From assembly GCF_041925275.1 (NCBI RefSeq), contig NZ_JBHEUZ010000019.1, forward strand, positions 1 to 64,000: a DNA stretch of 64,000 bases, written 5' to 3'. Below the pieces are notes generated by a model, which was given only the letters and a program-made list of their open reading frames with translations, was not told where the DNA came from and searched no databases. Numbering within the stretch: the stretch's first letter is position 1; each line of letters opens with the position of its first letter. Below, in pieces: positions 25,550 through 33,614 of this stretch. The stretch is from Parapedobacter pyrenivorans_A (GTDB lineage Bacteria > Bacteroidota > Bacteroidia > Sphingobacteriales > Sphingobacteriaceae). Both the position numbers and the translations under genes were made by a program.

Positions 25550-27037
25550 CTACGCGGCCGGCTGCGGCGTTGGCCTGCCTAGGGATGAAGTAGCCCACAG
25601 CATCAGCGACGTGAGTGCACCGTTGTAAATAATCAGCTCAAAACCCACTGCATATTCCGTATATGGCACCACTATATATGTATTGACCACGTAACACAGC
25701 AATGGCGACAACACGCAGATATAGGGCACCAACCGATCGGCCACCGGTAGCTTGGTAAGGATACCGAACGCAAACAGCCCCAGCAGTGGACCGTAGGTGT
25801 AGCTAGCGGCGGTAAAGATAGCGTTGACCACCGAATCGTTGTTGATAACCCGGAATACCAGAATAACCAGCAGCATGATGACAGAGAAACCGAAATGTAC
25901 GCGGTTGCGTGTGCGCACCAGCGCGCGGTCATTGGGGTCGGCCTTTTTATTGAAGTTGAGGAAATCAACACAAAACGAAGTGGTCAGTGCTGTCAGCGCC
26001 GAATCTGTCGTGGCGAATGTAGCAGCGGTAAGGCCCATCATAAACACGATACCGGGCACAACGGCCAGATGGTGGAGGGCAATCTCGGGGTAGAGGTAAT
26101 CGGGTGTGGGCATATTGGCCACGTCGATGCCATTCTGGCCGGCGTAAAGATACAACAGCGCGCCGACCGAAAGGAAAAACAGGTTGATGACCACGAAGAT
26201 ACCTGTAAAAGTGAGCATATTCTTCTGTGCCTCGCCAATCGTTTTCATGCTCAGGTTTTTCTGCATCAGGTCTTGGTCTAGCCCGGTCATGGCCACCGTA
26301 ACAAAGATGCCGCCTAGGAAGTGCTTCCAAAAGTGGATGCGATCGCCCAACAGGTCGTCCCAAAAGAAAATCTTCGAGTAGCTGCTTTCCTTCACCGTCT
26401 CTATCGTTTCCAAGAGGCCCAAACCCAAGCTATCGGCCATGAAATAGATGGACAGTACGACCGCTAATACCAAAAAGAAAGTCTGCATCATGTCGGTGAT
26501 GATGATGGTCTTGAGTCCCCCTTTGTTGGTGTACAGCCAGATGAGTAGCAGGCACAAGGCTATGGTAACGGCGAAGGGCACATTCCACGCATCGAAGATA
26601 AACCACTGCAAAATGATGGCTACCAAATAGAGGCGGAAAGCAGAGCCGATGGTACGCGACACCAAGAAAATCATTGCACCTGTCTTATAGCTCCGGTGAC
26701 CGAGGCGCTGCTCCAAGTATGTATAGATAGAGGTGAGGTTCATCCGGTAATACAAGGGCAGCAGTACATAGGCAATGATGATGAAACCCACCGCATTGCC
26801 GAGGATAAACTGGAAATAGCCGAAGTCGCTGTTGCCCACCGCCCCCGGCACGGAGATGAACGTGACGCCCGACAGCGCGGTGCCGATCATCCCGAAAGCC
26901 ACCATGTACCACTTGGCGCTGCGGTTGGCCACGAAAAACGTGGAATTATCTGCCGACTTGCGCGATGTGAAGTAAGCCACGCCGAGCAACAGGCTGAAAT
27001 AAACCACTAAAAATAAAAGTAGGACGGTAGGTGTCAT
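25550..27037 (-). CDS. Sodium:solute symporter (SSS family)
   Basis: 495 residues with about 13 transmembrane helices. The SSS signature GAVGNSDFGYFQFILGNAVG (start of the second helix region) and KGGLKTIIITDMMQTFFLVL are readable. It is encoded 13 bp after murQ, probably in one operon. In this context it would bring MurNAc or a related amino sugar across the inner membrane, as proposed for other Bacteroidota loci where a transporter sits beside murQ. Sialic acid or another sugar acid would be an alternative, as for many SSS members. Confidence 0.87.
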   Translation of the reverse strand: MTPTVLLLFLVVYFSLLLGVAYFTSRKSADNSTFFVANRSAKWYMVAFGMIGTALSGVTFISVPGAVGNSDFGYFQFILGNAVGFIIIAYVLLPLYYRMNLTSIYTYLEQRLGHRSYKTGAMIFLVSRTIGSAFRLYLVAIILQWFIFDAWNVPFAVTIALCLLLIWLYTNKGGLKTIIITDMMQTFFLVLAVVLSIYFMADSLGLGLLETIETVKESSYSKIFFWDDLLGDRIHFWKHFLGGIFVTVAMTGLDQDLMQKNLSMKTIGEAQKNMLTFTGIFVVINLFFLSVGALLYLYAGQNGIDVANMPTPDYLYPEIALHHLAVVPGIVFMMGLTAATFATTDSALTALTTSFCVDFLNFNKKADPNDRALVRTRNRVHFGFSVIMLLVILVFRVINNDSVVNAIFTAASYTYGPLLGLFAFGILTKLPVADRLVPYICVLSPLLCYVVNTYIVVPYTEYAVGFELIIYNGALTSLMLWATSSLGRPTPQPAA

Positions 27038-27050
27038 GCCGATGTTGAGT

Positions 27051-27866
27051 TTAATGGTCCGTTACGCGGGAGTGTTCGATAGCTTTACGTACGCTACCGT
27101 GTTTTTCAAGTAAATCTGACGCGGTTTGGGCGTCGATACCAGTTTCTTCCATGATAATACGGATGCCCCGGCTGAATAACTTATTGTTGGTCAACTGCAT
27201 ATCTACCATTTTGTTTCCTTTCACGCGACCCAGCTGGATCATCACTGTGGTGCTGACCATATTGAGTACCAGCTTTTGGGCCGTACCGGCTTTCATGCGG
27301 GTAGAGCCCGTAACAAACTCAGGGCCCACGATTACCTCGATGGGATAGGTGGCTGCGGCAGCGATAGACGTATCCGCATTGCAGACGATACAACCCGTAA
27401 CAAGTCCGGCAACATTGGCTTGCTCGATTGCCCCAAGCACATAAGGTGTACCGCCGGACGCTGCTATGCCTACCACCACATCTTTACTGTTGATGCCATG
27501 CTCCTGCAGGTCTATCCACGCTTGCTCCACATCGTCTTCCGCAAATTCGACCGCTTTCCGGATGGCCGTATCGCCACCGGCGATGATGCCGATGATCCAA
27601 TCGTACGGTACGCCAAACGTAGGCGGGCATTCCGAAGCATCGAGGATGCCCAGCCTCCCGCTGGTGCCGGCACCGATGTAAAACAGCCGTCCCCCCTCTT
27701 TCATGGAAGCCACGGTAGCTTCGATGAGGCGTTCTATCTGCGGAATGGCCCGTTGCACCGCCCGTGCAACCGTCTGATCCTCATTGTTGATGTTGACCAA
27801 TAATTCGCCTACCGTCATCTGGTCTAAATTCTGATAATTAGATTCTTTCTCCGTCGTATTTGTCAT
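27051..27866 (-). CDS. murQ: N-acetylmuramic acid 6-phosphate etherase
   Basis: 271 residues, the usual length of MurQ in Bacteroidota. The SIS domain carries FYIGAGTSGRLGILDASECP (active-site Glu E79), a second Glu at E110 in FAEDDVEQA, and VGPEFVTGSTRMKAGTAQK. It cleaves the lactyl ether of MurNAc-6-phosphate to give GlcNAc-6-phosphate and D-lactate, the key step of cell-wall sugar salvage. It lies between the symporter gene and a fusion gene with a GH9 domain. MurNAc-6P must come from a kinase or PTS that is not seen in the window. Confidence 0.95.
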   Translation of the reverse strand: MTNTTEKESNYQNLDQMTVGELLVNINNEDQTVARAVQRAIPQIERLIEATVASMKEGGRLFYIGAGTSGRLGILDASECPPTFGVPYDWIIGIIAGGDTAIRKAVEFAEDDVEQAWIDLQEHGINSKDVVVGIAASGGTPYVLGAIEQANVAGLVTGCIVCNADTSIAAAATYPIEVIVGPEFVTGSTRMKAGTAQKLVLNMVSTTVMIQLGRVKGNKMVDMQLTNNKLFSRGIRIIMEETGIDAQTASDLLEKHGSVRKAIEHSRVTDH

Positions 27867-27992
27867 CTCGCTCTCGTTGTTTTATATTAATCGGTGACCA
27901 GTGCCGGTGGTTTTTACACCCTCTCTTGTCATCGTCCGTTATTTCGCTATGGACAACCAAAATGTCGTTAAAGTAAAGAAAAAACGATTAGA

Positions 27993-28008
27993 AATTATTG
28001 AAATAATT
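27993..28008. repeat. AT-rich inverted repeat before murQ
   Basis: AATTATT-GA-AATAATT, a 7-bp inverted repeat between the fusion gene and murQ. On the minus strand it is followed nine bases later by TTTTTT, so it may be a weak terminator of the fusion gene, or a regulatory site. Confidence 0.35.
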
Positions 28009-28027
28009 CATCTATCCGTCTAAACAT

Positions 28028-31000
28028 TTACTTTTTCAGCTGCGCTTCCTCCCGCGACTGTTGCTCCTTGGCTGCCAGCAGATAAATGAGCGATGCCGTA
28101 CCATCCATGGTGGGTTCGTTGGTACTGTAATCGCCGTAGTCGTCGTGATAGACGGCCAAATCTGACTGGAACGGTGCATGCGCATCGGGCTTGGTGAGCC
28201 GGATGCCAATCAGGTTGTTGAATATACTGCCAAAAACCGGACCATCGACCAAGCCACCGTCTATCGGGAAACTCTCCAGATGCGTAAAAGCCGAATGTGG
28301 GTCGGTAGGCGTATCGCCCCACGCCGGCAGGCCATATACCATGCTGGTGCCCCACGGATTGCAACCGAACAGCCAATCGAAGTTTGCCTGCTCAAGCTGT
28401 ACGTACGTATCGTCGTGCGCCAGTTCGCGGTACCATTGGCATTGGATGGCAAAAGACGTGGTGAGGTTGTTGCTGCACCAAATAAAAGGAACGCCACGAT
28501 AAAAAGCGTTCTGCCCGGCACGTGCCCATACCTGCTCGATGCCTAGGCGGTAGTAGGCGATTACCTCATCGCGCTGGCTTCCCTCCAGATGCCGGGCTAG
28601 CTCGCGGTGTGCCAAGTTGATAAAGGGGTACCACTGGTAGTGTGCAGCCGTGTCGTTTGCCATCCAAGGCGTAACGGGTTCCTGCTTCGCGTAGGTGAGC
28701 GCATCGTTCAGAAAACGTTCGTCGCCGGTAGCCTGCCACTGCGTAACGGCGGCCAGCGCCATGTCATCCACCCAATTGTCTTCGGCATAGATGTAGGGCG
28801 ACTTCACCGAGGCTGTCTGCGTTACGCCTGGCTTCTTGTTGGCAAAATCGTAGGCTGTGGATGCCTTGCCGCGCAACAGCTGCCCGTAAGGTTGATGCAC
28901 CTGCTGGAAAACCAAACCGCCCAGGTTAAAGGCGCTCGTGAACTTGGCGGCGGTCGAGCTGGTGCCCGTGGTATTGTTCATGAACTTGCCGCGCTGCTGC
29001 GGCTCACCGCTCACAAAGTATACAGGCCGTTCGTAGCCACGGCCATAGAAATCATCTTCGCCCGGCATACGCATGCCGGCATGGTCCCTATCGTCTGCGA
29101 TCTGGTTGAACAAAAGGTGGGGTTCGGGGTGCATTTTCAGCAGCCAGTCCAACCCCCATTTGGCTTCGTCGAGTACATCGGCAATACCGTTGCTACCGTC
29201 CAAACCGTTGGCTTGCTTGTGGTCTTGGAACACGTCGGGAAAGTCGCGGTATGCCGCCAACAGGTGATAGGTAGCATTGGCAGACGTGGTGGAATACTGC
29301 AAGTAATCGGATGCGTCGTGCCAGCCGCCAGCCACATCGATGTGCGTGCTATCGGGTAGGCCTGCACCCGCCGCATACAGCGTAAACCCATCGTGCGTAT
29401 GGCAGCTATCCTGTAGGAACGGATTGAACAGCGTGCGCTGCTGCCGCATATAGCGGAGGGCGAAGTCGGCCGCCCCATCATACACATCGGCTGCGACACG
29501 GAATTGCGGCGACCGCGCGCCGTCCACTTCAAGGTAGTAGGTACCCGTATCGATGTGGGCCGAGAAATCAAGCCGGTAGGAGGTCCGGAACGGTCCATAG
29601 GCCCCGAAGTCCTTGCCGGTGCGGGCGGTATAAACAGGCTTTCCGGTTTGTGCAGCCACGAGCGAAAATTTTCGGAAACGTTTCTTGCCTTTACTACCCA
29701 ACACAGCCACTTTGATTCCCTGCGGCGTGTAGCCCAGCTGGTTGACACGGATCCATGCCCTCTTTTCAGGGTCGCCATAGGCCAAGCAGACCACCTTGCC
29801 GTCCATGGTGCTGGCCACCAGCTGCTGCCTCTTAAGTGGAAGCATTGGATTCACCATCGCATTGGATAGTTTATACTGCCAAGCCACCGCGCCGCTGGTG
29901 GCATCGAGACCGCTTACCAGCCCCGAATGGCTGGGCACGAATACTTGGCCGTCGTTGGCCGCGATGGCCGAGGGCGTAAGCTCATAGGGAAGCTGAAGGG
30001 CCGATGTCCAGTCGATCCGCATGGTGTCGGCCATAGTGGAGACACCCAACACTTGGCCATCCATCGTTTTTACATACACGAACTTGCCGTCTTCGGATAA
30101 GCCCATGGATTCGCGGACGCGGATGCTGTCGATCTTCTTGCGCCACACTTCTGCGCCGGTGCGCGCATCCAGTGCGGTCATATACCGGTCTGGTGCCACG
30201 ATAAACACGCGGCCATTGGCCCCTACGGGGTAGCAGGCCGCCGGTGAGAGCATGCGACTGGAAGCACCGTTGGACCACTCCCACTTCAGCTGGCCATTAG
30301 CCGGATCGAGCGCGTAGAAACCGTTGCCCCACGAGCCGAAGTACAACGTGTTGTCATACAAGAGCGGTTTGCCCGACACGTAGCCTTTCACGGCATCGAA
30401 CGACCAGCGCAGCTGGCCCGACTTGACGTCTATGGCGCGGAACACCCCATCGGACGCACCGATGTAGGCAATGCCTTTGTGTACCAATGGCGAACCCAGC
30501 ACAGCTTTTTCGGTCGCGTATTTCCACCGCTGCTTGCCGGTTTTGGCATCCAGACCATAGATGTGGCGGTCGGTAGAACCCACCACCACGTAATCTTTCC
30601 ACACGGCGGGAGTGGAATAGACCTTGCCGCCCGTTTGGAAGGTCCATACCTTATGACCGGTATGCGCATCGAGCGCATAGACCTGCCCCGCAGTATTGGC
30701 TGTAATGACCAGCTGCTTATAGGCTGCCACCCCGGCACCGATATCGCTATCATCTTGGAACGACCACACTTCGCGCACAGCTGCATGTCGCGTATTCACG
30801 TCGTAGCTGGGCCGGTCATAGTAACGGCGTTCCGATGTGAAATGGTGGTTTTCCAATGGCACTGTTGCCCAAGCCGGTTGGGTAGCTACACCCGGATTGC
30901 GCTCCTGGTAGATGGCTTGGCCATTGCCGATGGTAACGATGTTGTAACCGCCCACCGTGTCTTTGGCCCGCAGGTTGGAACGCCCCATGATGCTGGGGAT

Positions 31001-31648
31001 GCCCTCAAAATCGTATTGCTGGTTCTGGTGGCCGTGGCCACAGAAAAAGAGTTGCACATTGCGCGCCTTTACGCGGTCGGTCGCCTCGAACCAGTTGTTG
31101 AGCGACGAGTCTTGCGGATAGTGGTTTACATAGATGAGCGGCATATCCGCATCGGGGTGCATGGCAAAGATAGAATCCATCCACACCAGGTTTTCGCGGG
31201 GCACCTGCCCCGGACTCATGCGCATGTTGGGGCCTGAATTGGTCCCCACGAAGAAATAACCCTTGTGCACGAAAGCGAACGTTTCGCCGCCGAACACTTC
31301 GCGGAAGCTGTTGCCGCCACTCTCGGACCAGTTGGTATCGTGATTGCCCGGAATGACGTACCAGGGTATGGTGAGGCTATCCAGGATTTGCTTGGCCAAT
31401 AGCAGTTCCTCATCCGAGCCGAACTCGGTGACGTCGCCCGATAGGATGACGAAGTCAAGCTCCTGATTCGCATTGATGTCGGCAACCGTGCGCCGCAGGT
31501 CGTCCGCACCGGTCCCACTGCCCACGTGCGTGTCGGTGACATGCGCAAATTGGAAGGGCTGGGCATATACGGCAAGTGCCGCAAAGAACACCAGCACCTT
31601 CAACAGCGCAATTGGTTTTAATAGGTAATATCGTTTGGTAGCCGTCAT
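28028..31648 (-). CDS. Metallophosphoesterase / beta-propeller / GH9 fusion protein
   Basis: One continuous 1206-residue ORF with a signal peptide (1-30). Residues 33-245: calcineurin-like phosphoesterase with all motifs intact (VTDTHVG D39/H41, SGDV D72, GNHD 101-104, H176, GHGH 204-207). Residues about 290-625: PQQ/BamB-like propeller repeats (YALDAHTGHKVWTFQTGGK, YGLDAKTGKQRWKY, YALDPANGQLKWEW). Residues about 632-718: CelD_N immunoglobulin-like domain (IRVNQLGYTPQG). Residues about 722-1195: GH9 catalytic domain with GGWHDASDY (D778, D781) and YSTNEPTMDG (acid E1178). All catalytic residues of both enzymes are kept, so it should be a two-enzyme secreted protein. GH9 covers cellulases and exo-beta-glucosaminidases; beside murQ and namZ, glucosamine-type or cell-wall glycan is plausible. 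Confidence 0.88.
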   Translation of the reverse strand: MTATKRYYLLKPIALLKVLVFFAALAVYAQPFQFAHVTDTHVGSGTGADDLRRTVADINANQELDFVILSGDVTEFGSDEELLLAKQILDSLTIPWYVIPGNHDTNWSESGGNSFREVFGGETFAFVHKGYFFVGTNSGPNMRMSPGQVPRENLVWMDSIFAMHPDADMPLIYVNHYPQDSSLNNWFEATDRVKARNVQLFFCGHGHQNQQYDFEGIPSIMGRSNLRAKDTVGGYNIVTIGNGQAIYQERNPGVATQPAWATVPLENHHFTSERRYYDRPSYDVNTRHAAVREVWSFQDDSDIGAGVAAYKQLVITANTAGQVYALDAHTGHKVWTFQTGGKVYSTPAVWKDYVVVGSTDRHIYGLDAKTGKQRWKYATEKAVLGSPLVHKGIAYIGASDGVFRAIDVKSGQLRWSFDAVKGYVSGKPLLYDNTLYFGSWGNGFYALDPANGQLKWEWSNGASSRMLSPAACYPVGANGRVFIVAPDRYMTALDARTGAEVWRKKIDSIRVRESMGLSEDGKFVYVKTMDGQVLGVSTMADTMRIDWTSALQLPYELTPSAIAANDGQVFVPSHSGLVSGLDATSGAVAWQYKLSNAMVNPMLPLKRQQLVASTMDGKVVCLAYGDPEKRAWIRVNQLGYTPQGIKVAVLGSKGKKRFRKFSLVAAQTGKPVYTARTGKDFGAYGPFRTSYRLDFSAHIDTGTYYLEVDGARSPQFRVAADVYDGAADFALRYMRQQRTLFNPFLQDSCHTHDGFTLYAAGAGLPDSTHIDVAGGWHDASDYLQYSTTSANATYHLLAAYRDFPDVFQDHKQANGLDGSNGIADVLDEAKWGLDWLLKMHPEPHLLFNQIADDRDHAGMRMPGEDDFYGRGYERPVYFVSGEPQQRGKFMNNTTGTSSTAAKFTSAFNLGGLVFQQVHQPYGQLLRGKASTAYDFANKKPGVTQTASVKSPYIYAEDNWVDDMALAAVTQWQATGDERFLNDALTYAKQEPVTPWMANDTAAHYQWYPFINLAHRELARHLEGSQRDEVIAYYRLGIEQVWARAGQNAFYRGVPFIWCSNNLTTSFAIQCQWYRELAHDDTYVQLEQANFDWLFGCNPWGTSMVYGLPAWGDTPTDPHSAFTHLESFPIDGGLVDGPVFGSIFNNLIGIRLTKPDAHAPFQSDLAVYHDDYGDYSTNEPTMDGTASLIYLLAAKEQQSREEAQLKK

Positions 31649-31679
31649 CCGCTATCGCTCATGGTAAGCAAAGACGGAT

Positions 31680-31718
31680 GTCTCCAATGCACGGTAGTTT
31701 GCCAATGCCCACGGAGAC
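31680..31718. repeat. Inverted repeat between susD and the fusion gene
   Basis: GTCTCC (31680-31685) and GGAGAC (31713-31718) enclose a 27-base region with further pairing. In the minus-strand transcript it is a hairpin in the 119-base gap downstream of susD, perhaps a processing or attenuation site. Confidence 0.35.
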
Positions 31719-31767
31719 ACCCGCTTGCAATCTATTTGTTTTTCACATTTGTCGTTGCATCATGTCC

Positions 31768-33603
31768 TTACCAACCTACGGTTTGGGTAAGGGTATAACC
31801 CCTTTCCATGTAGTCGACAATCTGCGACTGGCCCACGGGCGACATATACACTTCATCGCCGAAACTATTGCGATTGGTGGCATCCTGAATCATGAAATAA
31901 CCTACCATATCGGCCGCGTTGCTTCCGTTATAAGTTACTACCGTGCCATCCGCTTTCTTCACCTTCAGCACGCCTACGTAGCTTGCCGAGATATAGGCGG
32001 GTACTTCTTGCTGCACGTTGACCCATGGGCCGAGGAAATAATCGGAATCCGTGCTGTAATCCATGTATTCGATTTTCTTCCAGCGCTTGATGTCTAGCAG
32101 ACGGGTATGCTCAAAGAAAAATTCCATACGGCGCTCCCGGCGGATTTCCCAAATCAACGGTGACACATCCGCATCGCGGTCGGGATCGTCGGGAAGTTTA
32201 GCAAGCTGCATCGGAGCCGTTTTCGTTACCCCCTTCTCGACGGCACCATCGTCAAGCGGACGGTTACGGATGGCATTGATCGATGCATCGATATCGGCTT
32301 GGCTAACGGCAGGGCCACCAAAATCTTCCGCCAGCACCGCCTTTGCTTCGATCCAGTTGAGTACCGGCTCGGCAAGCCGCATCACAGGAGCATCGTTGGT
32401 ATTGGTATTGCTACCCCAAGCAGGTGGATAACCTTGACCGATATAGGTCATTGCCTCGCGTGAGGCAAACTTATATGTGTAGAATAATGAGGCGGAGGCG
32501 GGGAGTGCCCGCTCGAAAAACGTTGCTTCGAAACGTGGATCGCGTGTTACAGCCAAGTTGGCAATGGAGAAGCTAGCGGCATCCGCAACCGACGAACTTT
32601 GCCATACGTCGCCATCGTTGCAAATGAAGGATTTAACCATGTTTAGGTTTGCACCCACTGGTTGTCCCTCCGTACCATTATTGTAGGAACCGATATGATG
32701 CGTGATGCCGAGACCGGCATCATACGTACGCCACATCATCACCTCCGGATTCCCACTGAGACTCTCGGAGGCAAACAGGCTCTTGAAATCGCTGGTAAAG
32801 GAATAGGGTCCACTCATGGCAAAGGCCGCACTTTCTACGGCAAACTCCAGGTACTTTTTAGCACGGGCCGCATCCAAGCCATGATAGTGCTGGAAGGTAC
32901 CTTCGAACAGCATAAACCGAGATATAAAGGCTGCCGCAATATACTTATTAAGCTTCTGCGTACCGGCATCCGTACGCATGTTGTCCATTACAAACTTGAA
33001 GTCATCGTATACCGCATCCATCACCACGCCCCGCTCGTCGCGATCCTTGAACAGCTCATCCCAAGCATCATCGGCCACTACGTGGTCATAATAAGGTACA
33101 TTGCCAAATACGCTTACCAAGCGGCTATACTCAAAGCCCCGGAAAAAACGGGCCACGGCCATCCAATGGTTATATGCATCGGGCGCCAAGTTCGCTTGGG
33201 CCACATTCTGCAACCGATCGATAAAGATATTGGATTTACGCACCCACGCGAAGTTCCACGTAGGACCGGCGTATTGGGTCATCCATGCGGCGCCCTCGGT
33301 ATTTGCGCCCCTACTGGAAGGAACACTGCTTTCGAAGTGGCCCTGCACATTGCGGCTGGTCAAGTCGTCAGAAAAAGTATATCCCCTTACCGGTGTATAG
33401 TCGACCCCCCATGCGCTATTATAGCCCACAAAATACTGGGTATAGAAACCATTGGCAAACAAGTCAATATCGGTTTCGTTACGCCAGAAATTGTCGTCGA
33501 CCGGTTCTGTCAAGGGCGGCCGGTCCAGCACTTTCTTATTACACGCAACCAACATCAATGAAGTTACGCATACACTGTATATCAATTTATTTAGAAGTTT
33601 CAT
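31768..33603 (-). CDS. SusD/RagB-family nutrient-binding lipoprotein
   Basis: 611 residues; lipobox SLMLVACNKK (lipid Cys 21), then DRPPLTEPVDDNFW. SusD signatures are VARFFRGFEYSRLVSVFGN (TPR start) and REREMEFF-type WEIRRERRMEFFFEHTRLLD with RWKKIEY, and the C-terminus has the usual YLxP-like SPVGQSQIVDY. It caps the SusC transporter encoded 11 bp upstream. It belongs to the cell-wall-salvage operon that runs from namZ to the symporter. The ligand is probably a muropeptide or glycan fragment (from context). Confidence 0.9.
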   Translation of the reverse strand: MKLLNKLIYSVCVTSLMLVACNKKVLDRPPLTEPVDDNFWRNETDIDLFANGFYTQYFVGYNSAWGVDYTPVRGYTFSDDLTSRNVQGHFESSVPSSRGANTEGAAWMTQYAGPTWNFAWVRKSNIFIDRLQNVAQANLAPDAYNHWMAVARFFRGFEYSRLVSVFGNVPYYDHVVADDAWDELFKDRDERGVVMDAVYDDFKFVMDNMRTDAGTQKLNKYIAAAFISRFMLFEGTFQHYHGLDAARAKKYLEFAVESAAFAMSGPYSFTSDFKSLFASESLSGNPEVMMWRTYDAGLGITHHIGSYNNGTEGQPVGANLNMVKSFICNDGDVWQSSSVADAASFSIANLAVTRDPRFEATFFERALPASASLFYTYKFASREAMTYIGQGYPPAWGSNTNTNDAPVMRLAEPVLNWIEAKAVLAEDFGGPAVSQADIDASINAIRNRPLDDGAVEKGVTKTAPMQLAKLPDDPDRDADVSPLIWEIRRERRMEFFFEHTRLLDIKRWKKIEYMDYSTDSDYFLGPWVNVQQEVPAYISASYVGVLKVKKADGTVVTYNGSNAADMVGYFMIQDATNRNSFGDEVYMSPVGQSQIVDYMERGYTLTQTVGW

Positions 33604-33614
33604 CGTATTTGATT

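Noticed and set aside
28028..31648. Frameshift or misassembly joining two genes in the 1206-residue ORF
   Set aside because: The frame is open throughout, domains are complete and linkers short, and no internal start or ribosome binding site is obvious between the propeller and the CelD_N domain.
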